From Polaribacter sp. KT25b (GTDB lineage Bacteria; Bacteroidota; Bacteroidia; Flavobacteriales; Flavobacteriaceae), in NCBI RefSeq assembly GCF_900105145.1, contig NZ_LT629752.1:2690001-2754000 (forward strand): a DNA stretch of 64,000 nucleotides. Reading direction: 5' to 3'. The position numbers were made by a program, and so were the translations under genes. The notes beneath the pieces are model-generated. The model was not told the DNA's origin. It saw only the letters and a list, made by a program, of their open reading frames with translations, and did not search any database. Shown here piece after piece: positions 27,054 through 36,584 of this stretch; the stretch's first letter is position 1, and every line of letters starts with the position of its first letter.

Positions 27054-28859
27054 ATGTTAAAAAAAGGATATTTATTTTTTTCCATTTTAGTACTCTTTAT
27101 CGGTGTCTCAGATATAAATTCTCAAGAACCTAAAGAAAAAGGAATGGAAGAAATGTGGGGAGAAACGAAAGTTTCTGGAGATGCTTTAAAAAGTGGAAAA
27201 GCAAAATTGTTTGATGAAGGTAATTACGGAATGTTTATTCATTGGGGGTTATTTTCAAACCTAGCAGGTGTTTGGGAGAATAAAACATATTATGGTATTG
27301 GAGAGTGGATTATGAATCCAAGAATGGCAGGTATTCCTGTAGAGGATTATAAAAAAGTTGCTAATGATTTTAATCCAACAGGATTTGATGCTAAAGCAAT
27401 TGCTCAACTAGCAAAAGATGCTGGTATGAAATACATTATTATTACAAGTAAACATCACGAAGGATTTGCTATGTTTGATAGTAAAGCAAGTGATTTTAAT
27501 ATTGTAAAAGCTACACCATTTGGTAGAGATCCTATGCATGAATTATCAGATGCTTGTCATGAATTAGGCTTAGGTTTCGGTTTCTATTACTCACACAACC
27601 AAGATTGGACTGCGCCAGGTGGAACAAGAGGCCCTAAAGTTGATGAAAATGGAAAAGAAGCTACATTTGAAGATTATTTCTACAATAAATGTAAGCCACA
27701 AGTAAAAGAAATATGTTCTAACTACGGACAAATTGATTTTGTTTGGTTTGATACTCCAGGTGATATGGAGGAAAAATATGTGGTAGAATTAGCTGATATG
27801 GTAAGAGAATTACAACCAAAAGCAATGATGTGTAGTAGAGTTGGTTATGGTTTAGGAGACTATGCTAGTGTTGGAGATATGGAGGTGCCTACAAAAAAAA
27901 TTAAAGGATTATGGGAAACTGCAGATACAAACAATGATTCATGGTCTTATGCTTGGTATGATAACAACTTTAAGAGTCCTAAAGTAATTTTAGGAAGAGT
28001 TATAGAAACTGTTGCAAGAGGTGGTACTTACTTATTTAATGTAGGTCCAAATCAAATGGGTGTTATTCCAGAAATTGGCGCAAAATTCTTAAGAGAATCT
28101 GGAGATTGGTTAAAGAAATATTCTCAAGTTGTTTATAACGCTAATCCATCTCCATGGAGTTACAAATTACCTTGGGGAGATGTTACAACTAAAGACAACT
28201 CTATGTTTTTAGCGGTTTCGGAATGGCCTACAGACGGTAAATTATACTTACCAGGATTAAAAACTAAAATTAAATCAGCATATATTGTTAATCCTAAAGG
28301 GAAAAACAAAAAAGTGAAGTTTAATCAAAGTGATGATACTGATTGGGTTTCTTTTGATGTGCCTTATAAAGCACCAGATGATTTAATTTCTGTTATTGAA
28401 GTAAAGTTTAATGAAGATGATACAATTTTAGTAGAAGATAATTCTTTAGGTGTGTATCCAAATACCGATACTGTTTTAATTACAGAATTTGGAGAAGCTA
28501 AAAATGCAACTCAATCTAACAAACGTTGGATGGAAAAGTTTGGTGAATGGAAACATGCTGATCAAGTTAGTGATTGGAAAGAAAACGGAACAATAACATG
28601 GAATATTGATGTTAAAGAAGCCGGTTACTATTACTTAGATTTATCGTATGCAGGTAAGAAAAGATTGGTATGGAAAACTGTTACAGATGAAGGTATAACA
28701 GTACAAAACCAACAAGCAGCTACAGAAAAGTATGTTTTTTACAGCATGGGTATCTTAGAATTTAAAACTCCAGGATTACATACAATTACAACATCTTTAG
28801 TTGAAGGAGATAAAAAAACATCAAGTTTAAAATCTCTAAAATTAAGACCAATCAAATAA
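27054..28859 (+). CDS. GH29 alpha-L-fucosidase
   Basis: 601 residues with a Sec signal peptide (ends DINSQ). The barrel shows NYGMFIHWGLFSNLAG (~57-72), ITSKHHEGFAMFDS (~130-143) and FVWFDTPGD, where Asp233 is the predicted nucleophile. Two C-terminal beta-rich regions follow (~350-450 and ~465-600), the last resembling a carbohydrate-binding sandwich. The motif style is close to the fucosidase at 13405, unlike the divergent one at 21989. It probably removes alpha-L-fucose from desulfated oligosaccharides. It is followed after 11 bp by the second small TIM-barrel gene, mirroring the arrangement on the other side of the divergent region. Confidence 0.92.
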   Translation: MLKKGYLFFSILVLFIGVSDINSQEPKEKGMEEMWGETKVSGDALKSGKAKLFDEGNYGMFIHWGLFSNLAGVWENKTYYGIGEWIMNPRMAGIPVEDYKKVANDFNPTGFDAKAIAQLAKDAGMKYIIITSKHHEGFAMFDSKASDFNIVKATPFGRDPMHELSDACHELGLGFGFYYSHNQDWTAPGGTRGPKVDENGKEATFEDYFYNKCKPQVKEICSNYGQIDFVWFDTPGDMEEKYVVELADMVRELQPKAMMCSRVGYGLGDYASVGDMEVPTKKIKGLWETADTNNDSWSYAWYDNNFKSPKVILGRVIETVARGGTYLFNVGPNQMGVIPEIGAKFLRESGDWLKKYSQVVYNANPSPWSYKLPWGDVTTKDNSMFLAVSEWPTDGKLYLPGLKTKIKSAYIVNPKGKNKKVKFNQSDDTDWVSFDVPYKAPDDLISVIEVKFNEDDTILVEDNSLGVYPNTDTVLITEFGEAKNATQSNKRWMEKFGEWKHADQVSDWKENGTITWNIDVKEAGYYYLDLSYAGKKRLVWKTVTDEGITVQNQQAATEKYVFYSMGILEFKTPGLHTITTSLVEGDKKTSSLKSLKLRPIK

Positions 28860-28870
28860 ATACAAGAATA

Positions 28871-30019
28871 ATGAAAACCCCTTTTTCACATATATCTTTG
28901 TTACTAATTTGTTTATTTTTAGTGCAAACAGCATTTTCTCAAAACGACTCATATTATCCAGCTTTTAGTTGGGATAAAGTTCCTGTAGCTTTTCACTTCG
29001 GAAAAAAAGGAGATCTTTTAACAAAAAAAGAGGCAAAATTTATTGCTAGCCATTCCAATTTTGTGGTATTAGAAAAGGCACATGGTTTTCCAAAATATAA
29101 ATATTCTGAAGAATCAATTGCTGCAGATGCTAAAGTTTTAAAAAAGCTGAATAAAGATGTAAAAGTGGTTTTTTATTGGAATGCTTTTTTAGATTATTCT
29201 ATGTATAAAGCACATGACGAATATCAAACAAAAGAAGATTGGTGGCTAAAAACAGCAACAGGCGAGTTCGATTTAAAAGACAATAAAATGAAACGCTATG
29301 ATTTGTCTAATCCTGATTTTAGAAATTGGTGGTCTGATGTTGCCAAAGAAAATTTAGAGAATAAGAACATAGACGGAGTTTTCTTTGATGCACTAAATCA
29401 AGTAACCAGCCCAGGAAATAAACGATTATGGGGCGTAGAAAAATACAATGCAATTCAGCAAGGTTTAAAAGATTTAATTAAAGAAACTAGAGCTAAAATT
29501 GGTGATGATAAAATTATTGTTTACAACGGAATTCGTTCTACTCCACTAAGAAATGCAGGAAATGATTTTCCCGAGAATACAGATGCTATTATGATTGAGC
29601 ATTTTGGGTATTTCAATAGCAAAACAAAAGAAAGTATGCTAAAAGATATTCAAGAAATGGAAGCAGCTGGCAAAACCGGTAAAATTGTCGTTTTTAAATC
29701 GTGGCCAGAAAATGCTTGGTTAAACAAAGGTTTTATGGCGAAATCAGAAAAAGAAAAAGAGCAAATTTCTAAAGAACACTTAAATTTTGCTTTAGCATCT
29801 TTTTTGGCAGGAGCACAAAAACATTCTTATTTAATTTATAATTGGGGCTATCGATTAGAAATGGGATCACTTTTATGGTACCCAGAATTTGATAAACCTT
29901 TAGGGAAACCTTTAGATGACATGCAAACAAACGGTTGGATTTTAACTAGAAATTACGAACATGCAAGTGTTTGGGTAGATTTAGAAAACAAGAAATCAAG
30001 AATCGACTGGAAAAAATAG
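28871..30019 (+). CDS. Small TIM-barrel glycosidase (GHL15-like; GH168-type fucanase possible)
   Basis: 382 residues with a Sec signal peptide (ends TAFSQ) and no lipobox, in contrast to its paralogue at 20783. Shared landmarks: FSWDKVPVAFHFGK, VKVVFYWNAF, IDGVFFDALN with Asp173 as a candidate catalytic residue, IMIEHFGYF with Glu243, and the end region KPLGKPLDDMQ. The pair is a good candidate for fucan-chain cleavage or for a new specificity in the GHL15/GH168 area; the family call is by context and general fold. It lies 11 bp after the GH29 gene and 4 bp before a sulfatase gene. Confidence 0.6.
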   Translation: MKTPFSHISLLLICLFLVQTAFSQNDSYYPAFSWDKVPVAFHFGKKGDLLTKKEAKFIASHSNFVVLEKAHGFPKYKYSEESIAADAKVLKKLNKDVKVVFYWNAFLDYSMYKAHDEYQTKEDWWLKTATGEFDLKDNKMKRYDLSNPDFRNWWSDVAKENLENKNIDGVFFDALNQVTSPGNKRLWGVEKYNAIQQGLKDLIKETRAKIGDDKIIVYNGIRSTPLRNAGNDFPENTDAIMIEHFGYFNSKTKESMLKDIQEMEAAGKTGKIVVFKSWPENAWLNKGFMAKSEKEKEQISKEHLNFALASFLAGAQKHSYLIYNWGYRLEMGSLLWYPEFDKPLGKPLDDMQTNGWILTRNYEHASVWVDLENKKSRIDWKK

Positions 30020-30023
30020 AATT

Positions 30024-31565
30024 ATGAAATTAACTAGCTATTTTTATTTATTGATATTGATAGTTTTATCATCTTGTCAAAAGAAAACAAAATTACCAAA
30101 CGAAATAAGTAAACCTAATATTATCATTTTTTATGCTGATGATATGGGATATGGAGATTTAGAAATTCAAAACCCAGAATCTAAAATACCTACGCCAAAT
30201 TTAGATCAATTAGCAAGAGAAGGTATGCTAATGTCAGATGCGCATAGTTCTTCTGGTATTTGTACACCAAGTAGATATGCACTTTTAACGGGTAGATATC
30301 ATTGGCGAGATTTTAATGACATTGTACATTCTATGGGACCCACTGTTTTTAAAGAAAATCAGGTTACTTTGCCTAAAATTCTTAAAGAAAATGGTTATCA
30401 TACAGCAGCTATTGGTAAATGGCATTTAGGTTGGGACTGGGAAGCTATCAGAAAAAAAGATTTTACTCAGAAAGAAAAAATAATACGAAGAAAAAAGGAA
30501 TTAGAAATTTGGCCAGCACAAGCGTATGATTGGAATAAAAAAATTCCTGGTGGACCTTTATCTATTGGGTTTGATTCTTATTTTGGTGATGGAACTATTA
30601 ACTTTCCTCCATATACTTGGATCAAAAATGACAAGGTTACAGAAGTACCAACATTAACACTACAACATCCAAAAGAAGAATTTGCTTTAGAAGGTAATTG
30701 GGAATTAAGACCAGGACCAGCAGTTAAAGATTGGGATTTTTACAAAGTTTTACCTACCGTTACAAGCTCTGCTGTAACCTTTATAAAAAATCAAGAAAAT
30801 GCACAAAAACCTTTCTTTTTGTACATGGCATTTCCTTCTCCACATGCACCAATAATTCCTAATGAAGAATTTAGAGGAAAAAGTAAAGCAGGACCTTATG
30901 GTGATTGGATGTACCAAACAGATGATGCAGTTGGCCAAATTTTAGAGGCTTTAAAATTGATAAAAGCAGATGAAAATACCATTGTTATTTTTACGTCTGA
31001 TAATGGCTCTGAAAGATATGCTTACGAACGCATAAAAAATTACAATCATAACAGTTCTAATCCCTTTAGAGGTGTAAAAAGAGATGTTTATGAAGGTGGA
31101 CATCATGTGCCTTTTATTGTAAAATGGCCAAATAGAATAAAATCAGGAACAAAAAACACTCAATTATTTAGTCAGATTGACATTCTAAATACTTTAGCAA
31201 CTATTACAAATAGCGATTTACCGAAAGGTTTTCAGCACGATAGTTATAATTTTTCTGATGTTTGGTTAACAGACACAAGTAAACCAGTTAGAGAGGTACT
31301 TGTACAAAATACATTTACATCTAAATACGCAATTAGAAAAGGCGATTGGTTGTACATTAATAATAAAGACGGATACCACTCAAGAATACCTAAATGGTTT
31401 GAAGAAGGACAACGTTTTGAAAAAGCTAAGGATACTGTACAACTCTTTAATCTTAAAGACGATATCGGACAATCTACTAATTTAGCAAGTCAATTTCCAG
31501 AAAAAGTAAAAGAATTAGCAGCAGATTTCATCAATCAACAAAAAACAGAAACTTTTAAAAACTAA
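30024..31565 (+). CDS. S1 family sulfatase, lipoprotein
   Basis: 513 residues. Lipobox LSSC (Cys18), metal-binding Asp39-Asp40, formylglycine motif C-T-P-S-R from Cys80, and GKWH at 131-134. It belongs to the ARSA-like subgroup with YALLTGRYHWR after the active Cys, like the sulfatases at 7352, 10254 and 11784. The substrate-pocket insertion (~145-245) includes WIKNDKVTEVPT. The gene is tightly packed between the TIM-barrel gene (4-bp gap) and the next sulfatase gene (7-bp gap), so co-translation is likely. Confidence 0.9.
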   Translation: MKLTSYFYLLILIVLSSCQKKTKLPNEISKPNIIIFYADDMGYGDLEIQNPESKIPTPNLDQLAREGMLMSDAHSSSGICTPSRYALLTGRYHWRDFNDIVHSMGPTVFKENQVTLPKILKENGYHTAAIGKWHLGWDWEAIRKKDFTQKEKIIRRKKELEIWPAQAYDWNKKIPGGPLSIGFDSYFGDGTINFPPYTWIKNDKVTEVPTLTLQHPKEEFALEGNWELRPGPAVKDWDFYKVLPTVTSSAVTFIKNQENAQKPFFLYMAFPSPHAPIIPNEEFRGKSKAGPYGDWMYQTDDAVGQILEALKLIKADENTIVIFTSDNGSERYAYERIKNYNHNSSNPFRGVKRDVYEGGHHVPFIVKWPNRIKSGTKNTQLFSQIDILNTLATITNSDLPKGFQHDSYNFSDVWLTDTSKPVREVLVQNTFTSKYAIRKGDWLYINNKDGYHSRIPKWFEEGQRFEKAKDTVQLFNLKDDIGQSTNLASQFPEKVKELAADFINQQKTETFKN

Positions 31566-31572
31566 TATTAAA

Positions 31573-32976
31573 ATGAAAATGAGTTTATTAAAGTCTATAT
31601 CATTGGTGATAGTTTTAGTTACTATGCTTTCTTGCAATAAGACTAAAAAAGAAACTACAATAGAAAAAGAGAGTATTGCAGCAAATGAAGAAAGGCCAAA
31701 CATCATTTTTATTTTTGCAGATGATTGGGGTTTTGGAGATTTAGGTGTTTATGGTAACAAAGAGGTCGTCACTCCAAATATAGATAAAATGGCTTCCGAG
31801 GGTACAAGGTATACACAATTCCATGTTACTAGTGGTGTTTGTTCTCCAAGTAGAACTTCGGTTATAACAGGTCATTTTCCGGCAAGACATCGCGTTCATG
31901 GTCATTTAGCCGGACATGCTTTAAATGTAAAAAGAAATATGCCAGATTATTTAGACGATTCTTTACCTGTTTATTTACCAAAAACCATGCAAAAAGCAGG
32001 GTATAAAACAGCTCATTTTGGTAAATGGCATTTAGGTGGTGGTGGGTTGCCTAATGGCGATCCTAATGCTCCAGAACCTAAAACGTATGGTTATGATGAG
32101 GCTAGAGTTTGGAACGGGAATGGACCAACTTGGAAAGGTGATAAAAAATGGCCAACTACAAGATATATGGATAATGATACACTTTGGGTACAAAGTTCTA
32201 GTAAAGTTGCTGTAGATGAAACCCTTAATTTTATCAAAAAAAACAAAGGAAAACAACCAATGTTTATAAATCTTTGGTTGAAAGATCCACACACACCACT
32301 TTGGCCTTCAGAAGAACAGCGTAAAGATTTTAAAGGTTTATCTCCAAGCAAAGAAACGTATTATGCTGTTTTAAAAGATGCCGATTTTCATGTTGGAAGA
32401 TTATTAAAATCTTTGTTAGAAATGGGAATGGATGAGAATACACTCGTAATTTTTTCTAGTGATAATGGCCCTGCTGCTTATGGAGCTTCCTTAAAAGCAG
32501 GTTCTACCGCAGGTTTAAAAGGTAGAAAAGTAGACATTTACGAAGGTGGAGTTGTTGTGCCATTTATTGTAAAATGGAAAAACCGTGTAGCAGCAAACAA
32601 GGTAGATTCTACAAGTGTACTTTCTACAGTAGATTTATTACCAACATTTGCCAATTTAGCGCAGATAGAATTACCTAAAGACTATGGAATTGATGGGGAA
32701 AATATTGCAACAATTTTAGATAATAAAAGTTTTGAAAGAACAAAACCTTTGTTCTGGGAATGGCGTTTTCCAAAAGTAAAAACAAATCATTGGGCAGAAG
32801 GAGCTGTTAGAAAAGGTGATTGGAAATTGTTGTTTAATGATAAAATTAATAAAGTAGAATTATATAATATCCCAAAAGACCCGTTTGAAAAAAATAATTT
32901 AGCAGAAAATAATGAAGAAATTGTAAACGAGCTTAAAACCTTGTGGAAAGATTGGAAAAAAAGTTTGCCTAATTAG
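31573..32976 (+). CDS. S1 family sulfatase, lipoprotein
   Basis: 467 residues, the shortest sulfatase of the locus. Lipobox MLSC (Cys21), metal-binding Asp50-Asp51, formylglycine motif C-S-P-S-R from Cys90, and GKWH from residue 150. After the active Cys it reads TSVITGHFPARHRVHGH, unlike the other eight sulfatases, so it probably belongs to a separate S1 subfamily and attacks a different sulfate. An alternative start at Met3 keeps the signal peptide. It is 7 bp from the preceding sulfatase gene and 58 bp from the next. Confidence 0.9.
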   Translation: MKMSLLKSISLVIVLVTMLSCNKTKKETTIEKESIAANEERPNIIFIFADDWGFGDLGVYGNKEVVTPNIDKMASEGTRYTQFHVTSGVCSPSRTSVITGHFPARHRVHGHLAGHALNVKRNMPDYLDDSLPVYLPKTMQKAGYKTAHFGKWHLGGGGLPNGDPNAPEPKTYGYDEARVWNGNGPTWKGDKKWPTTRYMDNDTLWVQSSSKVAVDETLNFIKKNKGKQPMFINLWLKDPHTPLWPSEEQRKDFKGLSPSKETYYAVLKDADFHVGRLLKSLLEMGMDENTLVIFSSDNGPAAYGASLKAGSTAGLKGRKVDIYEGGVVVPFIVKWKNRVAANKVDSTSVLSTVDLLPTFANLAQIELPKDYGIDGENIATILDNKSFERTKPLFWEWRFPKVKTNHWAEGAVRKGDWKLLFNDKINKVELYNIPKDPFEKNNLAENNEEIVNELKTLWKDWKKSLPN

Positions 32977-33034
32977 GTTTAAAAACTGTTTAATAAAACA
33001 AAAGATTACTATCTACTTTTTAAAATAAATTAAA

Positions 33035-34849
33035 ATGAATAAAAAATTAGTATTGCTAATTACTCTTGTAGGAATTGCATTTTCGTGTACATCTCAGTCT
33101 AAAAAAATTACAGATTCTAAAGTAACCAAAAAACCGAATGTAATTATTGTTATTACAGATGATCAAGGTTATGGAGATATTGGGGCGCATGGAAATACAT
33201 TGGTAAAAACGCCTGCTTTAAATAAATTTCATGATGAATCTGTTAGATTAACAGATTTTCATGTTGGCCCAACTTGTGCACCTTCTAGATCTGGTTTAAT
33301 GACCGGTAGATATGCAGATAGAGTTGGTGTTTGGCATACAATTGGTGGCGTTTCTATTTTAAGAAAAGACGAGGTAACTATGGCGGATGTTTTTAATGAA
33401 AATGGTTACGAAACTGCCATGTTTGGTAAATGGCATTTGGGAGACACCTACCCTTCTAGACCACAAGATAAAGGTTTTAAATACACTATTTCTCATGGAG
33501 GTGGTGGTGTTGGCCAGACTCCTGATTATTGGGATAATGATTATTTTGATGATACGTATTTTAAAAATGGAGTACCAACCAAATATGAAGGATATTGTAC
33601 AGATGTTTGGTTTGATGAAGCTATAAAATATATTGAAGAAAAGAAAGACCAACCATTTTTCGCTTATATTTCTACAAACGCACCTCACCTACCTTATAAT
33701 GTTCCAGAAGACTATTATAACAAATACAAAGATTTAGACATTCCGGAGTTTCAAAAAGTATTTTACGGAATGATTACCAATGTAGATGACAATTTTGCGA
33801 AACTACAAAAGAAACTTGAAGATTTAAAGATTGCAGACAATACGATTGTTATTTTTATGACAGATAACGGAACTGCTTCTGGGTATAAAACTGTAGGAGG
33901 TAAATTATACGGTTTCAACGGTGGAATGAAAGGAACTAAAAATAGCGAGTATGAAGGCGGACATAGAGTTCCGTTTTTTATATCATACCCAGGTAAAAAT
34001 ATTAACGGAGGAAAAGATGTTACCGATTTAACAGCTCATTTAGATATTTTACCAACATTAGCAACTTTGTGTGATTTGGATTTTCCAGAAAGACAAAAGA
34101 AAATTGATGGTTCAGATATTTCTTCTTTGCTTTTAGGAACTGCAAAAACCATTGGAAGAGAATACTTAATTACAGATTCTCAACGTGTACAAAGTCCTAT
34201 AAAATGGAGAAAAAGTGCTGTAATGTCTGACAAAATGAGATTGGTGAATGGTACAGAATTGTATGATATTGCTAAAGATCCAGGTCAAGAAAATGATATT
34301 GCAAAGCAATTTCCAGAAAAGGTAGAAAAAATGCGAGGTTTTTATAATGAATGGTGGAGTTCCGTATCTTCAGAATTTAACCTGTTTCCTATTATTATTT
34401 TAGGCTCAGATAATCAAAACCCTATTGAGTTAACGTGTCACGATACACATATTCACGATTCTAAAATTCCATGGAATCAGAATTATATTAGAGAAGCTAA
34501 AAAGAACCCTTTAGGAGGAGAATTTACCGTAGAATTTGAACAATCTGGAACTTATCAAATAGAATTAAGTAGATGGCCATTTGAGTCTGGTATAGCTATT
34601 AATGATGCTGTAAAAGGAAGGGAAGCAACAATATCTACAGAATCAATTAGTGATGGTAGAAGTATGAATTTTAAATCTGGTGGTGTAAAAATTGGTGCTT
34701 GGGAACAATCCTTAAAAATAGAAAATGGAGCAAAAACCTTAAGTTTCAAAGGTAATTTTACCAAAGGAAAGACAAATATGAGTGCATGGTTTACAAATGA
34801 TAAAAATGTAGATTGGGGAGCTTTTTATATAAGGGTTTACAGACTATAA
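33035..34849 (+). CDS. S1 family sulfatase with C-terminal beta-sandwich, lipoprotein
   Basis: 604 residues. Lipobox AFSC (Cys18), metal-binding Asp42-Asp43, formylglycine motif C-A-P-S-R from Cys81, and GKWH at 131-134. The catalytic part resembles the sulfatase at 15298 (SGLMTGRYADRVGVWHT; GG-K followed by EGGHRVP). It is ~110 residues longer: from ~455 to the end there is a beta-sandwich-like domain (GGEFTVEFEQSGTYQIELSR, ending GAFYIRVYRL) that could bind glycan. Last gene of the right PUL block; a terminator hairpin lies 160 bp downstream. Confidence 0.9.
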   Translation: MNKKLVLLITLVGIAFSCTSQSKKITDSKVTKKPNVIIVITDDQGYGDIGAHGNTLVKTPALNKFHDESVRLTDFHVGPTCAPSRSGLMTGRYADRVGVWHTIGGVSILRKDEVTMADVFNENGYETAMFGKWHLGDTYPSRPQDKGFKYTISHGGGGVGQTPDYWDNDYFDDTYFKNGVPTKYEGYCTDVWFDEAIKYIEEKKDQPFFAYISTNAPHLPYNVPEDYYNKYKDLDIPEFQKVFYGMITNVDDNFAKLQKKLEDLKIADNTIVIFMTDNGTASGYKTVGGKLYGFNGGMKGTKNSEYEGGHRVPFFISYPGKNINGGKDVTDLTAHLDILPTLATLCDLDFPERQKKIDGSDISSLLLGTAKTIGREYLITDSQRVQSPIKWRKSAVMSDKMRLVNGTELYDIAKDPGQENDIAKQFPEKVEKMRGFYNEWWSSVSSEFNLFPIIILGSDNQNPIELTCHDTHIHDSKIPWNQNYIREAKKNPLGGEFTVEFEQSGTYQIELSRWPFESGIAINDAVKGREATISTESISDGRSMNFKSGGVKIGAWEQSLKIENGAKTLSFKGNFTKGKTNMSAWFTNDKNVDWGAFYIRVYRL

Positions 34850-35184
34850 TTAAAAATATTTACAGTTGTTTTTAATACGATAATTCATAAGCTTAATAGT
34901 TGAAAATTAAATTAGTTTCTAATATTTAAAATTGTGATTTAAGTAATTCCAAAAAAAAATTATCGAAATTACAGCTGCTAAATTTTAATTTTAAAAAAAA
35001 TATTATAACAAAAAGATATGGCGACGGTCATATCTTTTTTGTTTTAAACAAAAATGAAAAAGAGTATGTAAAGTAATTAAATGAAAATTAAACCAAAAAA
35101 AATGAAAGAAAATAAAAATCACATCACTTTAGTTGTACAATATTTCGTTCAACAAAAAGAACATGAATTAAAAAAATAACAAAA
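34850..35184. other. Non-coding PUL border with only a tiny ORF
   Basis: 335 bp, very AT-rich. Apart from the terminator at 35011-35040 it holds only a 25-codon frame (35102-35179, NHITLVVQYF) that has no downstream continuation and may be a gene remnant. No promoter or repeat is evident. Confidence 0.5.
35011..35040 (+). terminator. Intrinsic terminator downstream of the right PUL block
   Basis: Perfect 10-bp arms AAAAGATATG (35011-35020) and CATATCTTTT (35029-35038) around an 8-base GC-rich loop, followed by a T-run. It probably ends transcription of the operon whose last gene stops at 34849. Confidence 0.75.
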
Positions 35185-35860
35185 AGAGTAAAACTAAAAC
35201 TCCAAATCGACCAATCAAAAGAAATTCTTTGCGATTTAGGAATAAATATTAGAATTAGAAACTTTGAAAATAAAAATGAAGAAATTCATTTCTTTAAGTA
35301 GTAAAACAGAGTATATGCTGATTTTATTTTTATAATAATCAGTTAAAATATAAAGTAAGTAAGCCAAATACCACAAATTCTATTCTAAAAAATTACTTAA
35401 AAAAAATAGAGGTAAAAAATCGTAAAAATTTAGAATTCTATAGATCTTACAAACATAAAAGTACTTTTCTAGACCACATATATTTTCTTCAGATATATCA
35501 GTGCATTTAGATTCAGAATTTTTACACAAGTCACAATACGCTAGCTGCAGAAGTAATAGCGTATGATTTGCTAACCAATTTTTACAAAAAGGAAATCAAT
35601 ACACTTAATAATATTTCTTCAGGCATTTTTGATGATAATAATAAAACATTTAAAAGTTCTTTAAAATGGAAAGCTTCAAAAACTGTTTTAGTAAAATTAA
35701 TTTATGCATTAAAAATTGCTGGTGTAATAAATACAGGCAATATCAATACAAAAAATTAGTTAGTTTTTTCTCTTCATTGTTTAACATTCACCTTTACAAT
35801 TACTATAAAACCTATTCAGAGATTAAAAATAGGTGCACAAAAAGAACCAAGTTTCTTTAA
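35185..35860 (+). pseudogene. Decayed RteC-family gene
   Basis: Conceptual translation in changing frames recovers successive pieces of an RteC-domain protein: KNEEIHFFK (stop at 35299), then NLEFYRSYKHKSTFLDHIYF, then TSHNTLAAEVIAYDLLTNFY, then LKWKASKTVLVKLIYALKIAG (open frame 35568-35759), then FNIHLYNYYKTYSEIKNR and KRTKFL. At least three frameshifts or in-frame stops separate them. RteC (PF09357) is known as a regulator of CTnDOT-type conjugative transposon excision in Bacteroides, and homologues are common in Flavobacteriia. It marks the PUL border and is a possible trace of a former mobile element; no integrase or attachment site is visible. Confidence 0.75.
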
Positions 35861-35887
35861 AAAATAATTATCAAAACCATATATTTT

Positions 35888-35929
35888 GTTTAATTTATAT
35901 TTAAATAAATTAAACAATTTGTATCTTTG
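35888..35929 (+). promoter_or_regulatory. Promoter with perfect 11-bp inverted-repeat operator
   Basis: Arms GTTTAATTTAT (35888-35898) and ATAAATTAAAC (35905-35915) are perfect complements around ATTTAA. Six bases later comes a canonical -7 box TATCTTTG (35922-35929), 22 bp before the start codon of the flavin reductase gene. The repeat would cover the -33 region, which suits a repressor. The arms differ from the TGA-N6-TCA sites found further downstream. Confidence 0.6.
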
Positions 35930-35951
35930 TTTGTAAAATTAAAATAAAAAC

Positions 35952-36584
35952 ATGCAATTTTTTAATATTACTGACATTCTAAACCTCAATAAAATATACA
36001 AAATCAACTTGATAAATAGTTGTTCTGGTTTTAAATCGGCAAATTTATTAGGTTCAATTTCTGATAATGGTATTTATAATGTTGCTGTTTTTAGTTCTGT
36101 TACTCATTTAGGTTCTAACCCACCAACTTTGGGTTTTATTTTAAGACCAACTACAGTACCCAGAGATACTTATAAAAACATTAAAGAAACTGGCATTTTT
36201 ACCATTAATCATATTTGGGAAGATAGTATTGAAGACGCACATCATACATCCGCAAAATACCCAAAAGAGATTTCTGAATTTAATATGACTAATTTAGAGC
36301 CAGAATTTAAAGGCAAATTTAAAGCGCCATTTGTAAAAAATTCTCCCGTTCAAATGAGCATGAAATTTATTGAAGAAATTTATGTTTCTTCAAATGATGT
36401 TATTTTGATTGTTGCTCAAATTCAAGAATTATACATAAATGATGAATTACTTGAAGAAGACGGACTTATCAATTTATCTAAAGGTAATATTGCTACAATA
36501 AATGGTTTAGACACGTATGCAATTCCTAAATTCAAAAAAAGGCTTTCATATCAAAGGCCAAAAGATTTAAATAAAATATCATGA
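35952..36584 (+). CDS. Flavin reductase-like FMN-binding split-barrel protein
   Basis: 210 residues of the flavin-reductase-like split beta-barrel: NSCSGFKSANLLGSIS, NVAVFSSVTHLGSNPPTLGFIL (the FMN phosphate and isoalloxazine region) and TGIFTINHI. No signal peptide, so cytoplasmic. It likely binds FMN and reduces flavin or a small electrophile with NAD(P)H. Its stop overlaps the start of the SDR gene (ATGA at 36581-36584), so the two products are translationally coupled and probably act together in a redox step. Controlled by the operator-type promoter just upstream. Confidence 0.8.
   Translation: MQFFNITDILNLNKIYKINLINSCSGFKSANLLGSISDNGIYNVAVFSSVTHLGSNPPTLGFILRPTTVPRDTYKNIKETGIFTINHIWEDSIEDAHHTSAKYPKEISEFNMTNLEPEFKGKFKAPFVKNSPVQMSMKFIEEIYVSSNDVILIVAQIQELYINDELLEEDGLINLSKGNIATINGLDTYAIPKFKKRLSYQRPKDLNKIS

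Noticed and set aside
1..34849. Carrageenan, agar or porphyran as target glycan
   Set aside because: No GH16, GH50, GH82 or GH86-type enzyme is visible, whereas three GH29, GH141-like proteins and many sulfatases favour a fucose-rich glycan. Not strictly excluded.
35102..35179. 25-codon ORF (NHITLVVQYF) as a real gene
   Set aside because: Too short, no promoter, and followed by the decayed rteC; treated as a possible remnant only.
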